Assembly (NCBI GenBank): GCA_016721845.1
Contig: JADKHK010000013.1
Coordinates: 496,001-560,000 of the forward strand
DNA length: 64,000 bases
From: Lysobacterales bacterium
GTDB taxonomy: Bacteria > Pseudomonadota > Gammaproteobacteria > Xanthomonadales > Ahniellaceae
Direction of reading: 5' to 3'
This document shows positions 43,601 through 51,655 of this stretch, piece after piece. Made by a program: the position numbers and the translations under genes. Position 1 is the first letter of the stretch; the number at the start of each line of letters is the position of its first letter. Below the pieces are notes generated by a model that did not search any database, had not been told where the DNA came from, and saw only the letters and a program-made list of their open reading frames with translations.

Positions 43601-45505
43601 GGTGTCGGCGACATGTCCGGTGACGTGTTCGGCAATGGCATGCTGCTGTCCGAGCACATTCGCCTGCTCGCGGCATTCGACCACCGCCACATTTTCCTGG
43701 ACCCGAATCCGGATGCTGCGGTGTCGTTCAAGGAGCGCAGCCGCCTGTTCCACGTGCCGCGATCGAGTTGGGACGACTACGACAAGACACTGATATCGGC
43801 TGGCGGCGGGGTGTTCCCGCGCTCGGCCAAGACCATCGCGATCACGCCGCAGGTATGCGTGGCACTCGGCATCGCCGAGGGCACCGAGTCGATGACGCCG
43901 AACGAGTTGATGACCGCGATCCTGAAGGCGCCGGTCGATCTGCTCTGGAATGGCGGCATCGGCACCTACGTGAAATCGTCGGCGGAAACGCATGCCGATT
44001 GCGGTGATCGTGCCAACAACGCGATCCGCATCAATGGTCGCGACCTGCGCGCGAAGATTATCGGTGAGGGCGGCAACCTGGGCATGACCCAGCGCGGCCG
44101 TATCGAGGCGGCCCTCAACAGGGTGTTGCTGAACACCGATTTCATCGACAACTCGGCCGGCGTGGACACGTCCGACCACGAGGTCAACATCAAGATCCTG
44201 CTCAACGACATCGTGGCGCGCGGTGCATTGACGATGGCGGCGCGCAACGAATTGCTGGCCGAGATGACCGACGAGGTCGGCACCCTGGTGCTGCGCGACA
44301 ACTATCTGCAGAACCAGGCGATCAGCGTGATGGAACGCATGAGCGTGTCGCGTCTCGGGTCGAAGCAGCATTTCATCCGCACGCTCGAATCCAAGGGGCT
44401 GCTTGATCGCCAGCTCGAATTCCTGCCGAGCGATGCCGAGTTCAGCGAGCGCAAGGCGCGCGGCCTCGGGTTGACGCGCCCGGAACTCTCGGTGCTGCTG
44501 TCGTATTCGAAGATCGTGCTGTTCAATCAGTTGCTTGAATCCGACGTGCCCGAAGATCCGTTCCTGTCGGCCGAGCTGGTGCGGTATTTCCCGAAGCCGC
44601 TGCAAGGGCGTTATGCCAGCGAGATGCAGGGTCATCGCCTGAAGCGGGAAATCATCGCGACCGCGGTGACGAACTCGATCGTCAACCGCATGGGCGCGAC
44701 CTTCGTGATGCGCATGCAGGAGGACACCGGCGAATCGCCGGCGCAGATCGCGAAGGCGTATGCCATCGCGCGTGAACTGCTCGATGCACGCAGCATCTGG
44801 GCTGCGATCGAGGCACTGGACGGCAAGGTGCACGGCGATGCCCAGATCGACGCGATGCTGCAGGTCTGGCATTTGATCCGCAACTTGACGCGCTGGTTGC
44901 TGAACCTGCCGGGCGGGCGCCTCGATATCGCCGGCGCGGTGACGCGTTATGGCGCCAGTTTCAAGGAATTGCGTGATGGTCTTGCCGGCGTGTTCGCCGA
45001 GACCGATCGGCAGATCGCGCGCCAGTCGCGCGAGCGCTGGGTCAAGGCTGGTTTCGATGAGGCCCTGGCGGATCGATTGTCCGGGCTGCCGGCATTGGCC
45101 TCGGGCCTGGATGTGGTCGAGGTCGCGCTGGAGCGCAAGCTGCCGCTGAAGCAGGTCGCCAAGGTGTATTTCAACCTCGGCGAAGCCCTGCACCTGAAGT
45201 GGCTGATGACAAAGATCGACGAGTTGCCGGTCGAGGGGCGCTGGCATGCGCATGCGCGTGGCGTGTCGCGCGACGAATTGTTCGCGCAACAGCGCGCACT
45301 GGCCGCGCAGGTACTTGAACGCGGTGACGGCAAGGCCGATGGTGCGGCCCTGGTCGATGCCTGGATCAAGCGCGACGATGCCCCGCTCAAGTTCACGCTG
45401 GCGATGTTTGCCGACATGCGCTCGCAGGTGAACATGGACTACCCGACCGTGTCGGTGGCGGTACGTCGTTTGGCGCAGCTGGTGCAGGCCGGTTCGCGCG
45501 GCTGA
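40685..45505 (+). CDS. gdhB: NAD-specific glutamate dehydrogenase, large (GDH-180 type)
   Basis: 1606 residues from ATG 40685 (MPNKNALVEAVLAQLKPG); an in-frame ATG at 40544 would add 47 residues without conservation. This size and order match the 180-kDa class: ACT-like N-terminal regulatory part (1-700), catalytic part with GGLRWSDRREDFRTEVLGL (about 803-821), the substrate region VPVGAKGGFFVKKPP (about 835) and the dinucleotide region IIGEGGNLGMTQRGRIE (about 1125), then a long C-terminal domain. It converts glutamate to 2-oxoglutarate and ammonium with NAD+, usually in amino-acid catabolism. It is single, with a REP-like repeat after it. Confidence 0.95.
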   Translation: MPNKNALVEAVLAQLKPGFSAARLGIAQTFVGLFFRRVPDEDMAGRELTDWAGLARDALDFLQVRTGDSALVRVYNPNHAEHGWESSHTVVQVLTDDMPFLVDSVTLAISNCDNFVHAVVHPVVQVDRDAGGHVLGMHEESATGGRGKAESFMHFEIDRRADPEEMSRLAEAVQRALHDVRACVRDWAGMRAKMHEIAEDLAARPLPVDASARVELQEFLRWAANDHFTFLGYREYTTAKQGSEDVLLAVDGSGLGILRGQEARPRPLKSLAARDVPDSEGGKVVIITKTNARSNVHRPGYMDYIGILRFDANGKPVAEERFLGLFTSSAYTARPWDIPLVRKKYESVMRDSGLKPAGHSGKALRHILETMPRDEMLQAATGEIHDTAMSVLALQERARTRLFLRRDIYGRFYSCLVFLPRDRFTQAVRERIEILLRETLEGERVDSTVHVGDEPLARLHLTIRPKAGARVDVDVSALEMRIAQIVRNWYDELRDLLVAKHGEERGLKLATRYGKALPMGYVESSSTELAAADVETCAALKSADDLRLALYRAPGDSVRLRLKLFRFGAPIALSEALPMMENMGLRVLSEHPFEMTLGAGSRIFIQDFEVQPQAGIEVDPEQVRDSFQAAFERTWRGDVESDGFNRLILSARLNWRQVAMLRGYCKYLLQIGVPFSQAYMEEALNRYPQIARQLAELFEAKFDPARSDHAAKLDIASKALKPMLDGVSSLDDDRILRSFITVIHATLRTNYYQLKHDKPRDYLCFKFDPAKIPDLPKPRPYREIFVYSARVEGVHLRFGPVARGGLRWSDRREDFRTEVLGLVKAQMVKNTVIVPVGAKGGFFVKKPPIAGDRDAQLAEGIACYRIFINALLDITDNFVGDALVHPQQVVRHDADDPYLVVAADKGTATFSDIANSISLEHDFWLGDAFASGGSVGYDHKGMGITAKGGWESVKRHFRSLGRDSQAQEFSCVGVGDMSGDVFGNGMLLSEHIRLLAAFDHRHIFLDPNPDAAVSFKERSRLFHVPRSSWDDYDKTLISAGGGVFPRSAKTIAITPQVCVALGIAEGTESMTPNELMTAILKAPVDLLWNGGIGTYVKSSAETHADCGDRANNAIRINGRDLRAKIIGEGGNLGMTQRGRIEAALNRVLLNTDFIDNSAGVDTSDHEVNIKILLNDIVARGALTMAARNELLAEMTDEVGTLVLRDNYLQNQAISVMERMSVSRLGSKQHFIRTLESKGLLDRQLEFLPSDAEFSERKARGLGLTRPELSVLLSYSKIVLFNQLLESDVPEDPFLSAELVRYFPKPLQGRYASEMQGHRLKREIIATAVTNSIVNRMGATFVMRMQEDTGESPAQIAKAYAIARELLDARSIWAAIEALDGKVHGDAQIDAMLQVWHLIRNLTRWLLNLPGGRLDIAGAVTRYGASFKELRDGLAGVFAETDRQIARQSRERWVKAGFDEALADRLSGLPALASGLDVVEVALERKLPLKQVAKVYFNLGEALHLKWLMTKIDELPVEGRWHAHARGVSRDELFAQQRALAAQVLERGDGKADGAALVDAWIKRDDAPLKFTLAMFADMRSQVNMDYPTVSVAVRRLAQLVQAGSRG

Positions 45506-45518
45506 TTTGGCGCCTGAA

Positions 45519-45599
45519 GAGCATTCGGGCCACAAGTGGCCCTCTTACAAGAAGCCTGATCGCGCTCTGTAGGAGGCCCACTTGTGGCCCGATGCTTTT
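45519..45599. repeat. REP-like inverted repeat pair (REPIN-like), likely terminator
   Basis: Two arms pair over about 30 bases. The left arm (about 45519-45548) reads AGCATTCGGGCCACAAG and onward, and the right arm (about 45569-45595) reads TGTAGGAGGCCCACTTGT and onward. They have a few mismatches, an 18-20 base loop and a final T-run. The TGTAGGAG-(palindrome)-GATGC form resembles REP sequences common in Pseudomonas and Xanthomonadales. It lies between convergent genes. Confidence 0.65.
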
Positions 45600-45608
45600 T
45601 GACGCCAT

Positions 45609-47333
45609 TCAAAGCCCGATTCGCTGTTCCAATTGCGCCAGGAACTCTCGAGCCGTCTCGACCGCGATCTGGAAGTCGTCGGCGAGCAGCAGCAGGTTCG
45701 GGTGTTCGAGGACGTGCATCGCCATCAGCACCTGGTGCGGCTGCGCTTGCAGGCCCGAGAAAAACACCTTGATGCCGAGCCGGTCGGAGCGGTCGAGGAA
45801 TTGGCGGATCGCCTGTGCGCCCGACGCGTCGATCAGCGGCACGCGACGCAGGCGCAGGATGAAGAGTTTGGGCCGCACTGCGAACTGATCGAGCACGTCG
45901 TCGAGCCGGTTCGCGACGGCAAAGAACAGCGGTCCGGAGATCTGGAAGGCCTCGACGCCGTCGGGGAGTTGCGATCGCTGGTCCGGCTGCGTGCGTGCGG
46001 TGATGTCTTCCTCGTCGTCCTCGATCAGCTTGCGCCCGGATTCGATCTCGACGACTTCGCTCATGCGGTGCATGAACAGGAAGGCGGCCAGCACGACACC
46101 CACTTCGATCGCGATGGTCAGGTCGGCGACGACGGTCAGCGTGAACGTCACGAGCAGGACCACGCGGTCGCCGACCGGCCCGCGCAGCAGGTGCTTGACG
46201 TGTTCGATTTCAGCCATGTTCCAGGCCACGACGAGCAGCACCGAGGCCAGGATCGCCAGTGGCACGTCGGTCATCGTCGGCGCCGCAACCAGCATGAAAA
46301 CGAGCACGAACGCCGCATGCAGGATGCCGGCGAGCGGCGAGCGCGCGCCGGCACGCACGTTGGTCGCGGTGCGTGCGATCGCGCCGGTCGCCGGCAATCC
46401 GCCGAACAGGGCCGAGCCGCAGTTCGCGATGCCTTGCGCGACCAGTTCCGCATTCGAGCGATGGCGGCCGCCGATCATGCCGTCCGCCACGACCGCCGAA
46501 AGCAAGGATTCGACGCCGGCGAGGAACGCGATCGTGAAGCTCGCCGGCAGCATCTCGAAAGTGCGTTCGAAGGGGATATGCGGGAACGCGAACGCCGGCA
46601 GCGTCGCCGGAATGCCGCCAAAGCGCGTGCCGATCGTGTCCACCGGCAGCGCCGTGACATGGACCAGCAAGGCCGCGAGCGCGACCACGATCAGGAATCC
46701 GGGCCAGCGCGGACGCCATCGTCGCAGCACCACGATCGCCGCGAGGCCGCCGAGGCACAACAGCGTGGTGGCGAGGTCGGCACTGTCGAAGGCCGCGACG
46801 TAGGCGCGCCAGCGCGGCAGGAACTCGGGCGGCACCTTCGCGATGTCGAGGCCGAGCGCATCCTTGATCTGGCTGGAAAAGATGCTGACCGCGATGCCGG
46901 CCGTGAAGCCGACGATCACCGGCTGCGGCATGTACTTCATCAGGGTGCCGAGGCGCAGCAAGCCGGCGGCGATCAGCATCAGGCCGGCGAGCAAGGTGCA
47001 CAGGATCAGGCCGCCGTAGCCGAAGCGCTCGATCACGACGAAGACCACCGGAATGAAAGCCGCCGTCGGTCCGCCCACCTGGACGCGCGATCCGCCGAAG
47101 AACGAAATCAGGAACCCGGCGATGATGGCCGTGTGCAGTCCCTTTTCCGGGGTCGTGCCTGAAGCGATGGCCAGCGCCATCGCCAGCGGCAGGGCGACCA
47201 CCGCAACCGTGAGCCCGGCGACGAGATCGTGGCGGAAATCGGCGACGCCATAACCGCGGCGCAGCACGCTGACGAGCTTCGGCACGTACAAATGCCAGAG
47301 CGCGCGCGGAGCATTGCGGGGCAGGGCGACCAT
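45609..47333 (-). CDS. SulP family anion transporter with STAS domain
   Basis: 574 residues. The membrane part (about 1-430) has the SulP features LVAGLTVAVVALPLAMALAI near residue 37, QVGGPTAAFIPVVFVV near 85 and LFGGLPATGAIARTATNVRAG near 320. A C-terminal STAS domain (about 450-565) carries LRLRRVPLIDASGAQAIRQF. Family members carry sulfate, bicarbonate or dicarboxylates; the substrate cannot be assigned. No carbonic anhydrase is nearby. It may be cotranscribed with sbcB, which precedes it by ten bases. Confidence 0.9.
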   Translation of the reverse strand: MVALPRNAPRALWHLYVPKLVSVLRRGYGVADFRHDLVAGLTVAVVALPLAMALAIASGTTPEKGLHTAIIAGFLISFFGGSRVQVGGPTAAFIPVVFVVIERFGYGGLILCTLLAGLMLIAAGLLRLGTLMKYMPQPVIVGFTAGIAVSIFSSQIKDALGLDIAKVPPEFLPRWRAYVAAFDSADLATTLLCLGGLAAIVVLRRWRPRWPGFLIVVALAALLVHVTALPVDTIGTRFGGIPATLPAFAFPHIPFERTFEMLPASFTIAFLAGVESLLSAVVADGMIGGRHRSNAELVAQGIANCGSALFGGLPATGAIARTATNVRAGARSPLAGILHAAFVLVFMLVAAPTMTDVPLAILASVLLVVAWNMAEIEHVKHLLRGPVGDRVVLLVTFTLTVVADLTIAIEVGVVLAAFLFMHRMSEVVEIESGRKLIEDDEEDITARTQPDQRSQLPDGVEAFQISGPLFFAVANRLDDVLDQFAVRPKLFILRLRRVPLIDASGAQAIRQFLDRSDRLGIKVFFSGLQAQPHQVLMAMHVLEHPNLLLLADDFQIAVETAREFLAQLEQRIGL

Positions 47334-47342
47334 GTGTGCTGA

Positions 47343-48818
47343 TTAGATCGCAGCGGCGGCCTCTGGGTAAAGGTGCACCTCGCGCTCGATGTCGAACAGC
47401 CAGGCATCGAGCGCGTCGAGGAGTTCCTGGTCGCGTGTCGTCGTCGTGGTCGCACGCAGATCGGCAATGCGCAATTGTCGAGCGGCAAGACTGCGAGAGG
47501 CATCGTCGCGGCCGTCGATCAGGCGGGCGCGCACCCAGGACTGGAAGCGCGTGGTCTCGTCCGCATCGAGCGTGTCCGGGTGATGGCGGGCGCGATACCG
47601 AAACAGCAGTTCGCGATAGCGCGGATCGCGCAGCCGGGCGTCGAAGCCGGCGAGTTCCGCGGGGGCCGCGCGACGGATCTTCGGCAGCAGCGCCAGGTCG
47701 GATTCGGGCGGAAGTCCGCCGTAAAGATCGGCTTCGGCGTCGTTGCCGGCGAAGTCGCGCTCGTTCGCAAACACCAGGGCGAGTTTGGCCGAGAGCAAGC
47801 CGCGGTATTCGCCCAGTTGCTCGACATGGCGCTGGCAACGCACCGGATCGAGCGCAATGCGATCGAGATCGACACCGGCCAAGGCACTCGCCGGTGCCAG
47901 CACCGGGCAGCGATTCAGGTGCACGGTCTTCAGCGGAATGCGTTCGATGTCGTCAGGCAAATCGGCGCGTGGCACGAAGACGCGATCGCGAATGTCGTCG
48001 ACGTCAAGGTCCAGCAAACTGGACGGATCCGACATCAGATCGAACACGATCACGCCCTGCGGACTGGATGGATGCGCGGCCAGCGGAATGACCAGGGTGG
48101 TGCAGCCGCGCTGCGCCGGGAAGCGCGTCGAGGTGTGCAAGATCATGGCCGGCTTCGCCAGGTCGAGCAGGCGCCCGGCCGAACGCTTGTCGCGATGCGT
48201 GAGCAGGAACTGCCAGAGTTTCGGTTGCGCGCCGCGCATCCGTCGCGCCAATGCAAGGGTCGCACGCACGTCCACCAGCGCATCGTGCGCGCCCGCGTGG
48301 TCGATGCCGTTTGCGGCGGTCAGGTGTTCGAGCCGGAACGAGGGCGCGCCGTCGTCTCGGGCCGGCCAGTCCATGCCTTGCGGCCGCAGCGCGTAGGCGG
48401 CCCGCAGCGGGTCGATCAGATCCCAGCGTGAGCAGCGGTTGCGCCATTCACGGTCGTAAGGCGGAAAGAAGTTGCGCCACAGCCCATGCCGGGTCAGTTC
48501 GTCGTCGAAGCGGATCGAGTTGTAGCCGAGCGCGCAACTGCCGGGCACGGTCATGGCCTCGTGCACGCGCGCGAAAAATTCCGGTTCCGGAACACCGTCG
48601 CGTTGTGCGATCTGCGGCGTGATGCCGGTGATCAGGCAGGCATCGGGATCGGGCAGGACATCGCGCGTCGGCTGGCAATGGAATGCGATCGGCTCGTCGA
48701 TCTCGTTCAATTCGGCATCGGTGCGGACCGCCGCGAACTGCGAGGGCCGATCGACACGCGGACGCGCACCGAAACTCTCGTAGTCGTGGAACAGGAAACT
48801 TGCGGGTCCGTCCGCCAT
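47343..48818 (-). CDS. sbcB: Exodeoxyribonuclease I
   Basis: 491 residues, close to E. coli ExoI (475). The DEDDh residues are visible: D12 and E14 in FHDYESFG, D105/D106 in SIRFDDE, and H178/D183 in AHDALVDVR. The SH3-like and helical C-terminal domains follow (ALDPVRCQRHVEQLGEY, RYRELLFRYRARHHPDTL). It digests single-stranded DNA 3'-to-5' in recombination and mismatch repair. It starts ten bases after the regulator gene stop on the same strand. Confidence 0.93.
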   Translation of the reverse strand: MADGPASFLFHDYESFGARPRVDRPSQFAAVRTDAELNEIDEPIAFHCQPTRDVLPDPDACLITGITPQIAQRDGVPEPEFFARVHEAMTVPGSCALGYNSIRFDDELTRHGLWRNFFPPYDREWRNRCSRWDLIDPLRAAYALRPQGMDWPARDDGAPSFRLEHLTAANGIDHAGAHDALVDVRATLALARRMRGAQPKLWQFLLTHRDKRSAGRLLDLAKPAMILHTSTRFPAQRGCTTLVIPLAAHPSSPQGVIVFDLMSDPSSLLDLDVDDIRDRVFVPRADLPDDIERIPLKTVHLNRCPVLAPASALAGVDLDRIALDPVRCQRHVEQLGEYRGLLSAKLALVFANERDFAGNDAEADLYGGLPPESDLALLPKIRRAAPAELAGFDARLRDPRYRELLFRYRARHHPDTLDADETTRFQSWVRARLIDGRDDASRSLAARQLRIADLRATTTTTRDQELLDALDAWLFDIEREVHLYPEAAAAI

Positions 48819-48827
48819 GACGCGGCC

Positions 48828-51410
48828 TCAGCTCGCCTCGCGCATCGGTGTGCCTTCCTGGTGGCCGACCTGCGCAAAGGGCAGGGCGCGTTCCAGACCG
48901 ACTTGCGGTTCGCCGATGAAGTAACCCTGGATGTAGTCGACGGCGCAGTCGCGCAGCAGCGGTAGGATCTGCGGACGATCGACGAATTCTGCGACCGTGA
49001 GCTTGCCCACCGAATGCGCGATGCCGGTGATGGCCTTGACCACCGCCTGGTCGACCTTGTCGTCGACGAGCCCTTGAATGAACGATCCGTCGATCTTCAG
49101 GAAGTCGACGTCGAGGTGCTTGAGGTGCGAGAAGGTCGAAAAGCCGACGCCGAAATCGTCCAGCGCGAACTGGCAGCCGAGCGCGCGCAAGTGGCCGATC
49201 AGGGCCCGCGCCGATTCGAGGTTGCTGACCGCGCGCGACTCGGTGATCTCGAACACCAGTTGCCTGGCTTCGACATCGAATTCCACCAGCTTGTCGGTGA
49301 CGAAGCTGGCGGTGGCGGGATTGATCAGCGACTGCGCCGACAGGTTCAGCGACAGCTTCACGCGCCGACCCTGACGCGCGGTTTCGCGCAGTGCGCGCAA
49401 CGCGTTGTGGATCACCCAGCGATCGATGTCGAGCATCATGCCGAAGCGCTCCGCGGTCGGCAGGAAGGCGTCGGGGGCGAGCAGGCGCCCCTGACTGTCG
49501 CGCAGGCGCAGCAGCACTTCGAAATAGGGTTCGAGCTTGACACCGCTGTTCGAGGGGGTGTCGCCGAAATCGGCCAGTGGCACGATCGGCTGATAGCTCA
49601 GCACGAAGCCGTCGCTGCGCAGTGCTTCCTCGAGTCGCGTCGACCAGCCGAGCTCCATGTCCATGCTGGCGCGCTGGTCGGAGTCCTGCGAAAACACATG
49701 GGTCTGGTTGCGCCCGCCGTTCTTCGCCAGATGACAGGCGATGTCGGCATTCGCCATCGCTTCCGCAGACGACTCGGTGTGCTTGTCCATTTTCGCGACG
49801 CCGATCGACACGGTGATGCGATAGGTCTTGCCGGCGTAGACGAATGGGTGCGAGGTCAGCGCACGGCGGAATTCGTCGGAGACCGAGTCGATATCCATGC
49901 TGGTGACGTTGCGCAGGATGATCGCGTACTCGTCGCCGCCCATGCGCGCCAGATGATCGGACTGGCGCAGTCGTGATTTCAGCCGCGCGCTCACTTCGAC
50001 CAGCAGCTGGTCGCCGGCGCTGTGGCCGGCCGTGTCGTTGATGTACTTGAAGCGGTCGACGTCGATGAACAGCAGCAGCGAGGTTTGTTCCGAACGTTTC
50101 AGGCGCGACACTTCCTGTTCAAGCTGGCTCTCGAAGAAGGCGCGATTGTGCAGCTTGGTCAGGGAGTCGTGACTGGCCTGCCAGCGCAGCTCTTCTTCCA
50201 GCACGCGGCGCTGCGACACGTCGCGGAAGGCCACCACCGAGCCTTCGCGGACGCCGTCCACGTTCATCGGGAAGACCGTGCATTCGACCGGAATCGGCCG
50301 TCGGGCCGCGCTGATGAAGACCGTTTGCCAATTCGGGACCTGCGAACCTTGCGTGTAGCACTGGCTGAGAAAACAGGCCGAGCGCGGCATCGGCGCGCCG
50401 TTCTCGAAGGCATGGTGGAACTTCTCGTAGGCCGACTGTCCGACCAGATCCGACACGTCGGCGTATCCGAGCAGGTCGACCGCGGCGGGGTTCACGAACT
50501 GGATGACGCCGCTGCGATCGACTCCATACACGCCGTCGCCGACTGACGACAGGATGCCCTGCAGGCGACGACGCTCCGCATCGACCATCTTGCGATCGCT
50601 GACCATTCTCGCCAACGAATGCAGACGCGCCAGGAACAGCTCCTTGGCTTCGCTCTTGAACATGCATTCGATCGCGCCCGAGGCCAGCGAATCGTTGATC
50701 ACCTGGTCCGAATAGGTGCCGGTGATGACTGCGCAGATCGCACTGCTGCTGCTCGAGTCGGCTTTCAGCGCGCGGATCAGCTCGGTCCCGTTTTCGCCGG
50801 GCATGAAGTAGTCGGTGACGACGATGTCGGATGGATTCGCCGCGAACTTGGCCTTGCCCTCGACCACGCTGGACGCCACCTCGACCTGATAACCCTGCTT
50901 CGCCAGCAATTTCTGGAACGCCAGACGCACCGTGGCGGAGTCGTCGACCAGCAGCACGCGCATGTTCGCGTGCGTGGTGGCATCGAGCGAAATCGCACTG
51001 GGCTGGGTCGGGCGCATCAGCTTCTGCAGTGCCTCGCCGGCCTCGTTGTAGTCGCCCCAGTTCAGCAATGCCGAGCGCGGGCGCTTCATCATCCAGTTGA
51101 CCGCGCCGGGGCTGGACGAGTCGGCCAGCACCAGCACCGGAAGATGCTCATACTGGTCGCGGCTGAGCAGGTCGAACACTTCGTCGGCCATCGGTTCGCC
51201 GTAATCCGGCCAGCCCACCGCACAGGCGACGATCTCGCTCGACGTCCGCGGCATCCGCTGCAGCAACGCCAGCGTCTCCGAAAAATTCTGCATCGCCTGC
51301 ACCGTGAATCCGGCACCGACCAGCACCGACGACATCGCGCGACGGCGCGTGGTGGACGTTTCAGCAAGCAAGACAGCAGTCAAGGCGTCGCTCTCGGATC
51401 CGGAGGTCAA
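48828..51410 (-). CDS. Receiver-PAS-GGDEF-EAL response regulator
   Basis: 860 residues, all cytoplasmic. Residues 1-135 look like a degenerate receiver. Residues 150-270 are a full receiver (DD at 156-157, phospho-acceptor D200 in IVVTDYFMPG). Residues 278-400 are PAS, 410-575 GGDEF (GGDEY at 491-495) and 590-850 EAL (EVLLRL at 631-636, DDFGVG). The EAL motif has V for A, which is common in active enzymes, but AEGVE reads AEFVD, so phosphodiesterase activity is uncertain. No partner kinase is adjacent; the hybrid kinase at 18.3 kb is one candidate. Confidence 0.92.
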   Translation of the reverse strand: MTSGSESDALTAVLLAETSTTRRRAMSSVLVGAGFTVQAMQNFSETLALLQRMPRTSSEIVACAVGWPDYGEPMADEVFDLLSRDQYEHLPVLVLADSSSPGAVNWMMKRPRSALLNWGDYNEAGEALQKLMRPTQPSAISLDATTHANMRVLLVDDSATVRLAFQKLLAKQGYQVEVASSVVEGKAKFAANPSDIVVTDYFMPGENGTELIRALKADSSSSSAICAVITGTYSDQVINDSLASGAIECMFKSEAKELFLARLHSLARMVSDRKMVDAERRRLQGILSSVGDGVYGVDRSGVIQFVNPAAVDLLGYADVSDLVGQSAYEKFHHAFENGAPMPRSACFLSQCYTQGSQVPNWQTVFISAARRPIPVECTVFPMNVDGVREGSVVAFRDVSQRRVLEEELRWQASHDSLTKLHNRAFFESQLEQEVSRLKRSEQTSLLLFIDVDRFKYINDTAGHSAGDQLLVEVSARLKSRLRQSDHLARMGGDEYAIILRNVTSMDIDSVSDEFRRALTSHPFVYAGKTYRITVSIGVAKMDKHTESSAEAMANADIACHLAKNGGRNQTHVFSQDSDQRASMDMELGWSTRLEEALRSDGFVLSYQPIVPLADFGDTPSNSGVKLEPYFEVLLRLRDSQGRLLAPDAFLPTAERFGMMLDIDRWVIHNALRALRETARQGRRVKLSLNLSAQSLINPATASFVTDKLVEFDVEARQLVFEITESRAVSNLESARALIGHLRALGCQFALDDFGVGFSTFSHLKHLDVDFLKIDGSFIQGLVDDKVDQAVVKAITGIAHSVGKLTVAEFVDRPQILPLLRDCAVDYIQGYFIGEPQVGLERALPFAQVGHQEGTPMREAS

Positions 51411-51543
51411 CCGAGACTAAACCCTTCGCAGACGGGATTCCATGCGATGCGGGCTTGCCTGGAGTCTGCAAATTCGACTTCGGTGCAAGGAATCGTCAAC
51501 ACGGGAGAATCGCTCACCGGTGTTCGGCGACGGAGCAGATCGC

Positions 51544-51559
51544 TGTCCGATTCCGGACA
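51544..51559. promoter_or_regulatory. Inverted repeat, possible enhancer site for a sigma-54 activator
   Basis: TGTCCG-ATTC-CGGACA is a perfect 6-bp inverted repeat, nested in a wider pair (TGTTCG at 51521-51526 and CGAACA at 51562-51567). Its centre lies about 104 bases upstream of the predicted start of the sigma-54 promoter at 51630, a usual distance for NtrC-type enhancer sites. Confidence 0.45.
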
Positions 51560-51629
51560 AGCGAACACTTCGCTCGTCGTCGTTGACTCCGATAGTGAAT
51601 AGAAACAGTGGCTTGCGACCATTTAGTTT

Positions 51630-51644
51630 TGGCACGCCGATTGC
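51630..51644 (+). promoter_or_regulatory. Sigma-54 promoter of the MacB/ADOP cluster
   Basis: TGGCACG-CCGA-TTGC has the invariant GG (51631-51632) and GC (51643-51644) with exact -24/-12 spacing and matches the consensus at nearly all positions. The predicted start is about base 51656, the A of the adaptor ATG, so the transcript may be leaderless or the true start codon may be later. Confidence 0.72.
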
Positions 51645-51655
51645 GCCAATGGGGC

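Noticed and set aside
40427..45535. A 1702-residue open frame on the minus strand opposite the glutamate dehydrogenase
   Set aside because: It is in the antisense codon register of a clear enzyme gene in high-GC DNA, which removes stop codons by codon bias. The translation is rich in H, R, Q and D with no domain.
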